A stretch of 64,000 bases of DNA from Arthrobacter sp. AK04 (GTDB taxonomy: Bacteria; Actinomycetota; Actinomycetes; Actinomycetales; Micrococcaceae), in contig NZ_JAJOMC010000015.1 of assembly GCF_021129155.1 (NCBI RefSeq), positions 1 to 64,000 on the forward strand, in the 5' to 3' direction. Made by a program: the position numbers and the translations under genes. Below the pieces are notes generated by a model that had not been told where the DNA came from, ran no database searches, and saw nothing but the letters and a program-made list of their open reading frames with translations. Shown piece by piece: positions 1-8,650 of this stretch. Position 1 is the stretch's first letter; each line of letters starts with the position of its first letter.

Positions 1-58
1 CCTGCTGCCAGAACCTCTGAACAACCTCGGCCACCAACCGATTCGAGAACACCGCCAT
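1..58 (-). CDS. Start of a truncated ORF, possibly IS30-like transposase
   Basis: Nineteen codons are visible from ATG at 58 (MAVFSNRLVAEVVQRFWQQ), with no stop before the window edge. A GAGGGG motif lies 11 bases upstream. Nothing in the visible residues is diagnostic. The transposase reading rests only on the upstream terminal-repeat-like sequence. Confidence 0.33.
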   Translation of the reverse strand, partial: MAVFSNRLVAEVVQRFWQQ

Positions 59-110
59 GGAAATCAACACCCCTCAATAGTCAGGTGTTGCAATCACCGC
101 ATGAAGCCAA
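1..110 (-). mobile_element. Likely end of an IS30-type insertion sequence (partial)
   Basis: Read on the minus strand, this stretch has a terminal-repeat-like segment (GGTGATTGCAACACCTG, about 77-97), then a GAGGGG ribosome-binding site and an ATG at 58. The open frame from that ATG runs off the window edge. The layout and the TTGCAACACC wording resemble the ends of actinobacterial IS30-family elements as I remember them; I could not check this. The outer boundary near 110 is a guess because the flanking target duplication cannot be seen from one end. Confidence 0.38.
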
Positions 111-159
111 GCCCTCAAAACGACATCTGCTGCTACCCAGTTGGGGGTAGCGTTTGGTT

Positions 160-978
160 ATGAGTGCGCAGCAGCCTGAAGACGACGTTTACACGCACGG
201 CCACCATGAATCCGTAGTCCGCGCCCATGCCGCCAGGACCGCCGAGAATTCGGCAGCGTTCGTCCTGCCGCACCTCACACCGGGGGCCGGCGTGCTCGAC
301 GTCGGCTGCGGGCCGGGCACCATCACATGCGACTTCGCCGCCCTGGTGGCGCCGGGAAAGGTGACGGGACTGGACCGGTCCCCGGACATCATCGCCCAGG
401 CAAAGGCGCTCGCCATGGAGCGCGGGGTTCCCAACGTGGAGTTCGTGGCCGGCAACATCTATGACCTGGACTTTGAGGATGAGACGTTCGACGTCGTCCA
501 CGCCCACCAGGTGCTCCAGCACCTCACGGATCCCGTGGAGGCGCTGCGGGAGATGCGGCGGGTCGCCAAGCCCGGCGGCATCGTCGCCGTGCGCGACGCC
601 GATTTCCACGGTATGAGCTGGTACCCCGCCATTCCGGAACTGGACGAGTGGATGGAGCTCTACCAGCGCATCGCCCGGCGGAACGGGGCGGAACCCGATG
701 CCGGCCGGCGGCTGGTGAGCTGGGCGCAGGCGGCCGGGCTTACCGACGTGGCGCCCTCCAGCAGCAACTGGCTCTACGCCACCAGCCAGCAGCGCCGGTG
801 GCAGGCGCGCGTATGGGGCGAACGCGTGCTTCATTCCGCGTTCGCCGAGCAGGCGCTGGAGTATGGCTTCGCCAACCCTGCGGACCTTGCCCGGATCTCG
901 GCCGGGTGGCACCGCTGGGGGTCCACCGACGACGGGTGGTTCCTGATCCCCAACGGAGAGGTCATCGCCCGGGCCTGA
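160..978 (+). CDS. Class I SAM-dependent methyltransferase
   Basis: A soluble protein of about 272 residues, with the methyltransferase_11/25 fold. Motif I, VLDVGCGPGT, is near residue 46 and binds S-adenosylmethionine. TGLDRSPDII follows as the acidic loop, and DVVHAHQVLQHL is the post-I/motif II strand. The ATG at 160 is preferred over the TTG at 154 because GGGGGTAG lies nine bases before it. The C-terminal third (WYPAIPELDEWMELYQRIA onward) is typical of UbiE/COQ5-like and Rv-type small-molecule methyltransferases. The substrate cannot be told. It stands alone downstream of the IS-like end. Confidence 0.88.
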   Translation: MSAQQPEDDVYTHGHHESVVRAHAARTAENSAAFVLPHLTPGAGVLDVGCGPGTITCDFAALVAPGKVTGLDRSPDIIAQAKALAMERGVPNVEFVAGNIYDLDFEDETFDVVHAHQVLQHLTDPVEALREMRRVAKPGGIVAVRDADFHGMSWYPAIPELDEWMELYQRIARRNGAEPDAGRRLVSWAQAAGLTDVAPSSSNWLYATSQQRRWQARVWGERVLHSAFAEQALEYGFANPADLARISAGWHRWGSTDDGWFLIPNGEVIARA

Positions 979-1103
979 CCCTATGGCGCTTTGAGATGTG
1001 GTTTGTCCACCATGGACCACTGGGTGCACCCGCAGTCCGGCAGTCGCGGCCCGCCAGCAGTGCAAACAGGTGATTAGGTGGCGCCAACGGCCACTAAACT
1101 CGA

Positions 1104-1730
1104 ATGGTGCAATTCTCCCTTTGGCTCGCCCTGGTGGGCGCCGGAACCCTGATCAGCTTCACGCCCGGCGCCGGAGCCATCAACACCATGAGCAACTCCC
1201 TGAACGCCGGGTTCCGCCGGTCCATCTGGGGCATCCTGGGTCAACAGGCAGCCCTGGTGATCCACGTGGTGATCGTGGCGCTCGGCGTCGGAGTGCTGGT
1301 GGCAAGCTCTCCCGTCGCCTTCAACGTCATCCGCTTCGCAGGAGCCGCCTACCTGGTGTACCTGGGCATCAGGCAGTTCCTGAGCAAGCCGGTTCTCGAA
1401 GAGCAGCAAACCGCCGCCCTCCGGAATGAACCTGCCTGGTCCATCTTCCGCCGGGGACTGTGGGTTAATCTGCTCAACCCCAAGGCCATCATCTTCTTCC
1501 TGGCGTTCATGCCCCAGTTCATCAGGCCCGAACAGCCGCTGCTCCCCCAGTACCTTGTGCTGACTGCCACGATTATTGCCATCGACATCCTGGTGATGTG
1601 GTTCTTCTTCGCGGCAGCCGCCCGGTCCTTCCACCGCTTTACGCGCTCCGCCCGTGGGCAACTGGTCCTCAGCAAGGTTTTTGGCGTGCTCTTCATCGGC
1701 GTGGGCATCCTCCTCGCCGTCCTTCACTAG
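1104..1730 (+). CDS. LysE/RhtB family amino-acid exporter
   Basis: A 208-residue integral membrane protein with about six hydrophobic segments. The N-terminal signature FTPGAGAINTMSNSLNAGFRRSIWGILGQQ is the LysE/RhtB hallmark; segments near residues 40-65, 70-90 and 110-200 follow. WVNLLNPKAIIFFLAFMPQF (about 120-140) is also diagnostic. Members export amino acids or homoserine-type compounds using the proton gradient; the substrate here is unknown. There is no clear ribosome-binding site before ATG 1104. The gene is monocistronic. Confidence 0.88.
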   Translation: MVQFSLWLALVGAGTLISFTPGAGAINTMSNSLNAGFRRSIWGILGQQAALVIHVVIVALGVGVLVASSPVAFNVIRFAGAAYLVYLGIRQFLSKPVLEEQQTAALRNEPAWSIFRRGLWVNLLNPKAIIFFLAFMPQFIRPEQPLLPQYLVLTATIIAIDILVMWFFFAAAARSFHRFTRSARGQLVLSKVFGVLFIGVGILLAVLH

Positions 1731-1758
1731 ACTCAGCCATCCAGCGTCCGTGACGCGA

Positions 1759-1773
1759 AAAGAAAGTTTCTTT
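1759..1773. promoter_or_regulatory. Perfect palindrome AAAGAAAGTTTCTTT
   Basis: Seven-base arms surround one central base, between the LysE-type gene and the phosphatase gene. It could be an operator or a weak transcript end for the exporter gene. No T-run follows, so function is uncertain. Confidence 0.25.
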
Positions 1774-1829
1774 ACAAGCCTGTCAAGCAATGTGAATGAC
1801 TTCTCTGGCCAATCCGTCCAATAGCGCGC

Positions 1830-2381
1830 ATGCTTAGTTTCATGAACTCAGCGTCGAGCCCATACCGCGTCATCGCCGTCTGCACCGGAAACATCTGCCG
1901 GTCCCCCATGGCTGAGCTCATGCTCGCCGCGGCCCTTGAACGCGAAGGCCTGGACGACCTGGTGGCGGTGGACTCCGCAGGAACCACAGGCTACGAGGCC
2001 GGACGCCCCATTGACCCCCGGGCCGCCCGCCGGCTCGCCGCCACCCAGCTTGGCTCAGAGCAGCACGTGGCACGCGAGTGGGAGCTGGACTGGTTCCATT
2101 CCAGGGACCTGATCCTTGCCCTGGACATCGACCACTATGCCTGGCTCAGCGAAGCCGCTCCGGACCAGGAGTCACTGGACAAGATCCGTATGCTCCGCAG
2201 CTTCGATCCCGCAACGGCAGGCCTGGACCTGCTGGACCAGGGCATCGAGGACCCCTGGTACGGCGGCCACGCGGACTTCGACGCCGTCTGGCACCAGATC
2301 CACGCTGCACTCCCGGGGATCGTGGAGCACATCAAGTCGGCCGTACTCCGGGGCGCGGAACTGCAGCGGCAGGCCCGTTAG
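1830..2381 (+). CDS. Low-molecular-weight protein-tyrosine-phosphatase
   Basis: A cytoplasmic phosphatase of 183 residues. The P-loop CTGNICRS starts at residue 18; Cys18 is the nucleophile and Arg24 completes the CX5R motif. The general-acid loop appears as EDPWYGG near residue 135. The family dephosphorylates tyrosine or arginine phosphates, often in signalling or polysaccharide export. The chain is slightly longer than the usual 150-165 residues because of a short N-terminal leader and a basic C-terminal tail. A second in-frame ATG at 1842 could be the true start; neither has a good ribosome-binding site. Confidence 0.92.
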   Translation: MLSFMNSASSPYRVIAVCTGNICRSPMAELMLAAALEREGLDDLVAVDSAGTTGYEAGRPIDPRAARRLAATQLGSEQHVAREWELDWFHSRDLILALDIDHYAWLSEAAPDQESLDKIRMLRSFDPATAGLDLLDQGIEDPWYGGHADFDAVWHQIHAALPGIVEHIKSAVLRGAELQRQAR

Positions 2382-2418
2382 CCCCCTGCCCGTTGTGCAA
2401 GGCCGGCGGCCGTAAAGG

Positions 2419-2424
2419 TACGCT
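2419..2424 (+). promoter_or_regulatory. -10 element of a probable leaderless promoter (TACGCT)
   Basis: TACGCT ends seven bases before the ATG of the kinase-PabB gene. That spacing would put the transcription start at the initiation codon. No ribosome-binding site sits at the usual distance. Confidence 0.4.
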
Positions 2425-2431
2425 CTACTCC

Positions 2432-4492
2432 ATGAGCCCAGCCCCCGTCATCATCGCCATTGACGGACGCTCCGGCGCTGGGAAGACGACCCTCGCCGTC
2501 GAACTGGCCGCCAGGCTGCGCGCGCACCACAGGGTGTCGCTGTTCCACCTTGAGGACATATACCCCGGCTGGAATGGGCTGGCTGCTGGCATCGAGAGGT
2601 ACGTCTCCACGGTGCTCGCTCCCCTGAGCCGCGGGGAAGCAGCCTCCTGGGTCTGCTGGGACTGGGAGAAGCATTACGACGGCGAATCCCGGGTGACGCT
2701 TCCGGCCGAGATCGTCATTGTGGAGGGCGTCGGGGCCGCCGCGGCAGAAGCCCGGCCGCTGCTGAACGCGGTGATCTGGGCCGAAGCACCGGATGACGTG
2801 CGCCGGACCCGGGCCCTGGACCGGGACGGCGAAACCTACGAGCCGTTCTGGGACCAGTGGGCAGCGCAGGAAGAGGCGTGGCTCGCGGCGGACAACGTTC
2901 CCGGCGTTGCCGATATCCGCGTCCGGAACCCCGCGGACGGATCAGCACCAGCAGATGTGCTGCAGGTCCTCCCCTACCTTCCGGCGCTGGCCCCGGCCCT
3001 GGCACCGGAACTGTCAGCACGGCGGGGGCTGCGCCTCCGCGCGGAACGGCTGGACGCCCGCCCGGATGCACCAGGACTTTTCCGTTCCCTCTACAGCCGC
3101 TCGGCCAACGCCGTCTGGCTGGACTCCTCCAACGCGGGTGCCCTGCCGGAGCAGGACGGCGGGGAAGCGGCGGCTGCGCAGCGCAGCCGCTTCAGCATCA
3201 TGGCGGACGACGCCGGCACCTTCGGCCAGTCTGTAACGCACCGTTCGGGCCAGAGCCTGATGAGCGCGGGCTGCGCCACAGCCACCGTGCAGGGCGCCTT
3301 TTTCCGTTGGCTGGACACCGTGTGGGGCCTCCCCGCCGTTGAGAGTCCCGAAGGCTACCCCGGCGGGTTTACGCTCGGCTGGCTCGGCTGCCTGGGGTAC
3401 GAACTCAAGCGCGAGACCGGCGGCACCGACGTTCCCTCCCCCACCCCCGACGCCGCGCTCATCTTCGCCGGCAGGGCCGTGGTCCTGGACCACGCTGAAG
3501 GAAGCGCCTGGCTCCTGGCACTGGACGCTCCCGACGCGGACGACTGGCTGGACCGGGCGCGGGCCGCCGTGGAAAACGCAGGGCCGGCCGCTCAGGCCGG
3601 CGGCAGCACCGGCGTCGTCCTCCCGGCAGCGCCGGAATTCCGCAGCCGGGACACGCGCGCTGAATACCTGGCGAAAATCGCTGCGGCACAGCACCACATC
3701 GCAGAGGGGAACTCCTACGAGGTCTGCCTGACCACCGCACTGTCCGCGGACATTCCGGCGGATGCCTTGGATCCTTGGACCACTTACCTGGCGCTGCGCC
3801 GCAGGAATCCCGCCCCCTTTGCCAGTTACCTGCGCTTTGGCAGCCTCACAGTGGCCAGCACCTCGCCCGAGCGGTTCCTGAAAATCGCGGCCGACGGCGG
3901 CATGCGGGCAGAGCCCATTAAGGGAACCCGCCGCCGGGGTGCAGACGCCAAGGAGGACGCCAAACTTCGAACCGACCTTGCCACGGCGCTGAAAGACCGC
4001 GCCGAAAACATCATGATCGTGGACCTGCTGCGCAACGACCTCAGCCACTTTGCCGTCCCCGGCTCGGTGACCGTCAGCAGGCTCTGCGCCATCGAAAGCT
4101 ACGCCACGGTGCACCAGATGGTGAGCACCATTGATGCGCAGCTGAAGCCCGGTTCACCCCGGGCCGAAGCCGTGGCCGCCTGCTTCCCCGCCGGCTCCAT
4201 GACCGGCGCCCCCAAAATCAGCACCATGGCCATCCTGGACAGCCTGGAAGGTGGACCCCGCGGGGTCTACTCGGGAGCCATCGGCTACTTTTCGTTGAAC
4301 GGGGCCACGGACCTCGCCGTCGCCATCCGGACCCTGGTGACCAGCACCCGCGGCGACGGAACAGCGGAACTGACGCTCGGCGTCGGCGGTGCCATCACCG
4401 CGGACTCGGATCCGGAGGACGAATACGAGGAAATCCGCACCAAGGCGTTCGGCGTCCTCTCAACGCTCGGCGCGGACTTCCCCCACACCTGA
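2432..4492 (+). CDS. pabB: P-loop kinase domain fused to aminodeoxychorismate synthase component I (PabB)
   Basis: 686 residues in two parts. Residues about 1-190 are a uridine-kinase-like P-loop domain with GRSGAGKTT at 12-20, but they lack an obvious second-substrate motif. Residues about 210-686 are a chorismate-binding enzyme. The motif PIKGTRRRG carries the lysine typical of PabB (TrpE has Ala there), followed by IMIVDLLRNDLSH and AGSMTGAPK. PabB adds ammonia to chorismate for folate synthesis. A PabC-like lyase lies at 6142, beyond the oppositely oriented cls; no PabA glutaminase is in the window. The ATG is chosen because the kinase fold begins there. The kinase role is unknown. Confidence 0.88.
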   Translation: MSPAPVIIAIDGRSGAGKTTLAVELAARLRAHHRVSLFHLEDIYPGWNGLAAGIERYVSTVLAPLSRGEAASWVCWDWEKHYDGESRVTLPAEIVIVEGVGAAAAEARPLLNAVIWAEAPDDVRRTRALDRDGETYEPFWDQWAAQEEAWLAADNVPGVADIRVRNPADGSAPADVLQVLPYLPALAPALAPELSARRGLRLRAERLDARPDAPGLFRSLYSRSANAVWLDSSNAGALPEQDGGEAAAAQRSRFSIMADDAGTFGQSVTHRSGQSLMSAGCATATVQGAFFRWLDTVWGLPAVESPEGYPGGFTLGWLGCLGYELKRETGGTDVPSPTPDAALIFAGRAVVLDHAEGSAWLLALDAPDADDWLDRARAAVENAGPAAQAGGSTGVVLPAAPEFRSRDTRAEYLAKIAAAQHHIAEGNSYEVCLTTALSADIPADALDPWTTYLALRRRNPAPFASYLRFGSLTVASTSPERFLKIAADGGMRAEPIKGTRRRGADAKEDAKLRTDLATALKDRAENIMIVDLLRNDLSHFAVPGSVTVSRLCAIESYATVHQMVSTIDAQLKPGSPRAEAVAACFPAGSMTGAPKISTMAILDSLEGGPRGVYSGAIGYFSLNGATDLAVAIRTLVTSTRGDGTAELTLGVGGAITADSDPEDEYEEIRTKAFGVLSTLGADFPHT

Positions 4493-4497
4493 CCCCT

Positions 4498-4562
4498 GGA
4501 GTTTTTGTCCAGATATGCAGGCTTCGCCACCGGCAAACCCTGCATAAGTGGACGAAAACTCC
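4498..4562. terminator. Bidirectional terminator-like hairpin, copy A of a repeated element
   Basis: Outer arms GGAGTTTTTGTCC (4498-4510) and GGACGAAAACTCC (4550-4562) pair with one mismatch. Inner arms TATGCAGG and CCTGCATA extend the stem. It fills the gap between the convergent pabB and cls genes. The same AGTTTTTGTCC stem recurs at 28092-28152. Confidence 0.7.
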
Positions 4563-4569
4563 GGGGGTT

Positions 4570-6045
4570 TTACTGGACCGTTGCCGTCAGCCTCGCCACG
4601 TTGTCCACGTAGCGGGCCGCCAGGGGCCGGTTGATCCAGTCGGTCAGCTTGAGCTCGTGGGAGATGTCCCGGTAGGTGTTCTCCACGGCGCGCATCTTGG
4701 TGACGATGTCTTCGCCCAGCAGCATGACGGAGACCTCCATGTTCAGGGAGAAGGAGCGCATGTCCATGTTGCTGGAGCCGAGGACCGCCACCTCGTCGTC
4801 GATGGTGAAGTGCTTGGCATGGAGCACGAACGGGGCCTTATAGAGGTAGATCCGGACCCCGGCCTCCAGCAGGGCCTCGTAGTAGGACCGCTGGGCGTGG
4901 TGCACCAGGAACTGGTCACCCTTCTCGGACACGAAAAGCTCCACGTCCACCCCGCGCTGGGCGGCTGTGGTGATGGCATAGAGCAGGGAGTCGTCCGGAA
5001 CAAAGTAGGGGCTGCAGATGGAAATCCGGTGCTGGGCCGAGTAGATCAGGGTGTTGAACAGCCGGAGGTTGTTCTCGGTGATGAACCCCGGGCCGCTGGG
5101 AACCACCTGGGCGGTGACGTTCCCCGGTTCCGTGTTGGCCGGAAGCTGCAGCTGGTGCTCCAGCGATTCATCGGTTTCGCTGAGCCAGTCTGTGGCAAAA
5201 ACAACGTTCAGCGTGGTGACGATGGGCCCGCGGAGGCAGGCCATCAGCTCCACCCATTCGCGGCCTGCCTTGCGGTGCCGGGGGTTGTTGTAGGAGGGCT
5301 CGATCAGGTTCTGTGAGCCCGTGAAGGCGATTTCGCCGTCGATCACCATGATCTTGCGGTGGTTGCGCAGGTCCGGCCGGCGCCACTGGCCGTGGATGGG
5401 CAGCAGCGGCAGCATCCGTTTCCATTGGATCTTGCCGCCGCGCAGCCGCTTCAGCAGTTTCCTGTAGCCCTGCACGCGGAGGGTGCCGATGTGGTCGAAC
5501 AGCACGCGCACTTCCACGCCGCGCTCGGCTGCTTCCTCAAGGGCCGTGAGGAGGTCGTCGGTGATGTGGTCCGTGCTCATGATGTAGAACTCGGCGTTGA
5601 CGAACTTCTTGGCCTTGCGGACGGCGTTCGTCATTTCCAGGATGGAATCCGGATAGCCGGGGATCAGGTCCACGGAGTTGCCGTCCACCATGGGCAGGGA
5701 CCCCAGCCTGCGGTTCAGTTCCCCGGCGGACTTGACCCATTCAGGTCCCGGGTAGTCGCTTTCGACGTCGGCAAGCGACGAGATCCCGGCCCGTACCCGT
5801 TCGTTGACCTGCTGCTGCTGCTCCCGCCGGCGGCTGGAGAGCTTGAAGTTGCCGAACAGGAGGAACAGGATGATGCCCACGAACGGAACGAAGAAGATAC
5901 CCAGCAGCCAGGCCATGGCTGTAGTGGGCCGCCTGTTGCCGGGAATGATGCCCACAGCCAGCACCCTGATCACCAGGTCGGCGATGCCCAGCACCACAAC
6001 CAGCCACCCTGGAGCGGTGCCGGCAAGCGAAAATGGCCATAACAC
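4570..6045 (-). CDS. cls: Cardiolipin synthase (phospholipase D superfamily)
   Basis: A membrane enzyme of 491 residues making cardiolipin from phosphatidylglycerol. Two N-terminal transmembrane segments (about residues 5-65: WLVVVLGIADLVIRVLAVG and WLLGIFFVPFVGIILFLLF) precede two PLD domains. The HKD motifs are HRKIMVIDG (about 228) and HAKHFTIDD (about 409), each followed by the usual GSQN and GSSNMD. GTG at 6045 is chosen because CGGGGG lies nine bases upstream and the length matches the family; the frame stays open far upstream but would overlap pabC. It converges with pabB. Confidence 0.93.
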   Translation of the reverse strand: MLWPFSLAGTAPGWLVVVLGIADLVIRVLAVGIIPGNRRPTTAMAWLLGIFFVPFVGIILFLLFGNFKLSSRRREQQQQVNERVRAGISSLADVESDYPGPEWVKSAGELNRRLGSLPMVDGNSVDLIPGYPDSILEMTNAVRKAKKFVNAEFYIMSTDHITDDLLTALEEAAERGVEVRVLFDHIGTLRVQGYRKLLKRLRGGKIQWKRMLPLLPIHGQWRRPDLRNHRKIMVIDGEIAFTGSQNLIEPSYNNPRHRKAGREWVELMACLRGPIVTTLNVVFATDWLSETDESLEHQLQLPANTEPGNVTAQVVPSGPGFITENNLRLFNTLIYSAQHRISICSPYFVPDDSLLYAITTAAQRGVDVELFVSEKGDQFLVHHAQRSYYEALLEAGVRIYLYKAPFVLHAKHFTIDDEVAVLGSSNMDMRSFSLNMEVSVMLLGEDIVTKMRAVENTYRDISHELKLTDWINRPLAARYVDNVARLTATVQ

Positions 6046-6129
6046 GTGAGATAACCCCCGGAAAATGGGCTCCCGGCGGACGGTTTCCAGCCAGGGCACT
6101 CCGCCCAGCTTATCGGTGGGGTGCCGCAC

Positions 6130-6135
6130 TAAGCT
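6130..6135 (+). promoter_or_regulatory. -10 element of a probable leaderless promoter (TAAGCT)
   Basis: TAAGCT ends six bases before the ATG of the PabC-like gene. The GGAG next to the ATG is only two bases away, too close to act as a normal ribosome-binding site. Confidence 0.4.
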
Positions 6136-6141
6136 GGAGCC

Positions 6142-7071
6142 ATGACCTCTCCAGCGCCCGTGGTTCTCGTTTTCCTCGACCCCACTTACCCTGACGGCCG
6201 GCTGGCCGACGCTTCCCAGCCGCAGCTGATGGTGACAGACCAGGGGGCCACCCGGGGTGACGGTGTCTTCGAGACCATGCTGGCTGTGGGCGGAAACGTC
6301 CGGAAAATCCAGGCCCACCTGGACCGTCTTGCCGGCTCCGCAGACGCGCTTGACCTCGCCATCCCCGGCCAGGACGAGTGGCGCCGCGCCATTGCCACCG
6401 CACTGTCCGAGCACCGGGTCCAGCACCCTCCCGCCGCCGGGGCCGGGGACGAACTGGTGGTGAAGCTTGTGGTGACCCGCGGCGTGGAGGGCGCGGCTGC
6501 CCCCACCTGCTGGGTGCAGGTCTCGCCCGTGGGCGCAGGCGCCCGGCGCCAGCGCGAAACCGGGATCGACGTCATCCTCCTTGACCGCGGCTATGACAGC
6601 GACGCCGCCGAGCGCGCACCTTGGCTGCTGCTCGGCGCCAAGACACTCTCCTACGCCGTCAACATGGCTGCCCTGCGCCACGCCCACAAACAGGGCGCGG
6701 ACGACGTCATCTTCATTTCCACGGACGGCCGGGTCCTGGAGGGTCCCACCTCCACCGTGCTGCTGGCCCACGTGGAAAAGGCCGACGACGGCACGTCCGT
6801 GAAGCGCCTCATCACGCCCCAGCTGGACAGCGGGATCCTGCCCGGAACGTCGCAGGGGGCGCTGTTCACCGCCGCCAAGGCAGCAGGATGGGAACTGGGC
6901 TACGGCCCGTTGGAGCCGCAGGACCTGCTGGACGCCGATGCTGTGTGGTTGATCTCCAGTGTCCGGCTGCTGGCCCCGGTCAACCACATCGACGGCAAGC
7001 AGGTGGGCACGCCGTCGGTGCAGAAGGAACTCACCGCGGAACTGAACGAACTGTTTGCGGGCATCCAGTAG
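6142..7071 (+). CDS. pabC: Class IV PLP aminotransferase, aminodeoxychorismate-lyase-like (PabC)
   Basis: 309 residues of fold-type IV. DQGATRGDGVFETMLAVGGNVRKIQAHLDRL is the N-terminal signature. The PLP lysine is in GAKTLSYAVNMAALRHA (about residue 167). VIFISTDGRVLEGPTSTVLL and SGILPGTSQGALF are the other family blocks. Branched-chain and D-amino-acid aminotransferases share this fold, but proximity to PabB favours release of 4-aminobenzoate and pyruvate from aminodeoxychorismate. It is divergent from cls and separated by it from pabB. Confidence 0.85.
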   Translation: MTSPAPVVLVFLDPTYPDGRLADASQPQLMVTDQGATRGDGVFETMLAVGGNVRKIQAHLDRLAGSADALDLAIPGQDEWRRAIATALSEHRVQHPPAAGAGDELVVKLVVTRGVEGAAAPTCWVQVSPVGAGARRQRETGIDVILLDRGYDSDAAERAPWLLLGAKTLSYAVNMAALRHAHKQGADDVIFISTDGRVLEGPTSTVLLAHVEKADDGTSVKRLITPQLDSGILPGTSQGALFTAAKAAGWELGYGPLEPQDLLDADAVWLISSVRLLAPVNHIDGKQVGTPSVQKELTAELNELFAGIQ

Positions 7072-7124
7072 CTCGGCCTGCGATTCGGGCCGTTGCACTC
7101 TAGGTTCCGTAGGGACAGTGGCCG

Positions 7125-7130
7125 TAAGGT
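7125..7130 (+). promoter_or_regulatory. -10 element of a probable leaderless promoter (TAAGGT)
   Basis: TAAGGT ends seven bases before the ATG of the flavin-binding gene. Confidence 0.38.
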
Positions 7131-7137
7131 GTGGTTC

Positions 7138-7602
7138 ATGGACTCGCAGACGCAGCCGGATGGCACCCTGACCTTTGACGAATGCTGGGAACTCCTGGCC
7201 AATGACACCGTCGGCCGCCTTGCCGTGGTGGTGGACGGCCACCCTGAGATCTTCCCCATCAACTACGTGGTGCACCGCCGAAGCATCGCGTTCCGGACGG
7301 CCGGCGTCACCAAACTCTGGAGCGCACTGTCCGAACGGCCTGCGGCCCTGGAAATCGACGGCTACGATCCCCACACCGAAGAGGCGTGGAGCGTGGTGCT
7401 GCGCGGGGATACCCAGCTCATCGAGGACCAGGCGGACAAGGATGCCGTGGACAGCCTGGGACTTGAACCATGGCAGCCGGGCGAGAAGGCGAACTACATC
7501 CGGCTGTCCGCCCGGGCGCTGACCGGCCGCCGCTTCAAGGTGAACCGCCCGGACGTCTGGGCCACGCGCGCTCAGGACAGGCGCCGCGCTTCCTTCGAGT
7601 AG
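7138..7602 (+). CDS. Pyridoxamine 5'-phosphate oxidase-related flavin-binding protein
   Basis: 154 residues. The block CWELLANDTVGRLAVVVDGHPEIFPINYVVHRRSIAFRTAGVTKL is typical of the split-barrel FMN/F420-binding PNPOx-like family (also called nitroimidazole-resistance-like). Such proteins reduce or bind flavin-linked substrates, and many are uncharacterised in actinobacteria. The ATG is chosen over upstream GTG codons because the conserved domain begins about ten residues in. It lies just after pabC on the same strand but has its own promoter-like hexamer. Confidence 0.82.
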   Translation: MDSQTQPDGTLTFDECWELLANDTVGRLAVVVDGHPEIFPINYVVHRRSIAFRTAGVTKLWSALSERPAALEIDGYDPHTEEAWSVVLRGDTQLIEDQADKDAVDSLGLEPWQPGEKANYIRLSARALTGRRFKVNRPDVWATRAQDRRRASFE

Positions 7603-7666
7603 TTTCGTTCCCGGCCCTGCGTCCGCAGGGAGCTTTCGACGACGTCTTGGCGGTTGGGGACGACGG

Positions 7667-8377
7667 CTAGCCCGTTGGGTTTCCCAGGCGGAGTGAGAGC
7701 TGCGCCTCGAGCCCGGACAGCAGGATGGTGACGCCCTGGTCCAGCTCGGCCGAGCCGTCGTACTCCGCCAGGGCGGGGGCCAGCGCCCGAAGCCGCGGGA
7801 ACTCCTTGGCCGGCAACCGGTGCAGGCCGAGCCGCAGCAGGGCTTCGTTCTCCTCCGGGTCCACCACGAATTCCTGGAGTTCGTTGAGGATATGGCCGTA
7901 AAGGAAGCCGTAGTAGGCGCGGTAGACGTGGAGGGCGTCGGCCGGGCTGAATCCTGCCCCGATCAGCAGGGAGAGGATCTGCTCGAGGGGGCGCAGGGTG
8001 CCCAGCGGCCGCAGCCCCAGCGGGGTGGAGAGCGGCCTGGTCACGAGCAGTGGCACCACGTTGGGGTGCTGCAGGGCCAGGCGGCGTAGATCGTGCGCGA
8101 TCTGGCGCAGCTGGGCTTTCCAGTCGGGATCCTGGGGGTGGATGGTGAGTTCATTCAGCACCAGTTCGGTGACCCCGTCCAGCAGCGCGGCGCGGTTTTC
8201 GGCATAGCGGTAGAGGCTCATGGGGTCCCGGCCCAGTTCCTGGCCGAGGCGGCGCATCGTCAGCGCGTCCAGGCCGTCCGCATCAACCACTTCGAGCGCC
8301 TTCGCCAGCACGAGCTCCCGGCTCAGACGCTGCTTTTGGATCGGCCCGGTGATGGCGGGGACTTTCGGGGAGGCCAT
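7667..8377 (-). CDS. TetR-family transcriptional regulator
   Basis: 236 residues. The N-terminal helix-turn-helix covers about residues 18-65: RELVLAKALEVVDADGLDALTMRRLGQELGRDPMSLYRYAENRAALLDGV. The C-terminal ligand-binding part resembles the TetR_C/TetR_C_1 class, which often binds tetracycline-like or macrolide-like molecules. AGGA lies seven bases before the ATG. A perfect TCTAC-AGT-GTAGA palindrome about 80 bases upstream is a likely autoregulatory operator. No drug pump is next to it, so the target is unclear. Confidence 0.9.
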   Translation of the reverse strand: MASPKVPAITGPIQKQRLSRELVLAKALEVVDADGLDALTMRRLGQELGRDPMSLYRYAENRAALLDGVTELVLNELTIHPQDPDWKAQLRQIAHDLRRLALQHPNVVPLLVTRPLSTPLGLRPLGTLRPLEQILSLLIGAGFSPADALHVYRAYYGFLYGHILNELQEFVVDPEENEALLRLGLHRLPAKEFPRLRALAPALAEYDGSAELDQGVTILLSGLEAQLSLRLGNPTG

Positions 8378-8458
8378 GTTTCCGTCCTGGATGGCGGCAA
8401 GCCCCTTAGATGGAGGGGAATTCCATGCGCTTGCCTGATCGGTTGTCTACGGCTAAAG

Positions 8459-8471
8459 TCTACAGTGTAGA
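8459..8471. promoter_or_regulatory. Probable TetR operator TCTACAGTGTAGA
   Basis: A perfect inverted repeat (TCTAC/GTAGA around AGT) in the divergent region between the TetR gene and the 85-residue hypothetical. A GTCTAC half-site lies about 14 bases before it. The TCTACA...TGTAGA type is common for actinobacterial TetR proteins of this class. Confidence 0.6.
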
Positions 8472-8650
8472 TGCGGCAGTGACACCGCCCGGAACCAATA
8501 ATTCGGTAGTCAGCAAATTCGTAGCGCCGCTGATCCAGCAGCCCAACTGTTTTGCGGCTTCATCCACACTCCATTGCCCTGTGCACGGCATTGAGGTTAG
8601 CTGCTGTAGCCGAACGGCAGTACCACCGCACTTAGCGAAGGGAAGCCGTC

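Noticed and set aside
133-1065. Long minus-strand ORF over the methyltransferase gene
   Set aside because: It is the GC-rich shadow of a real gene; Gly/Pro/Arg/Val-rich product without family motifs.
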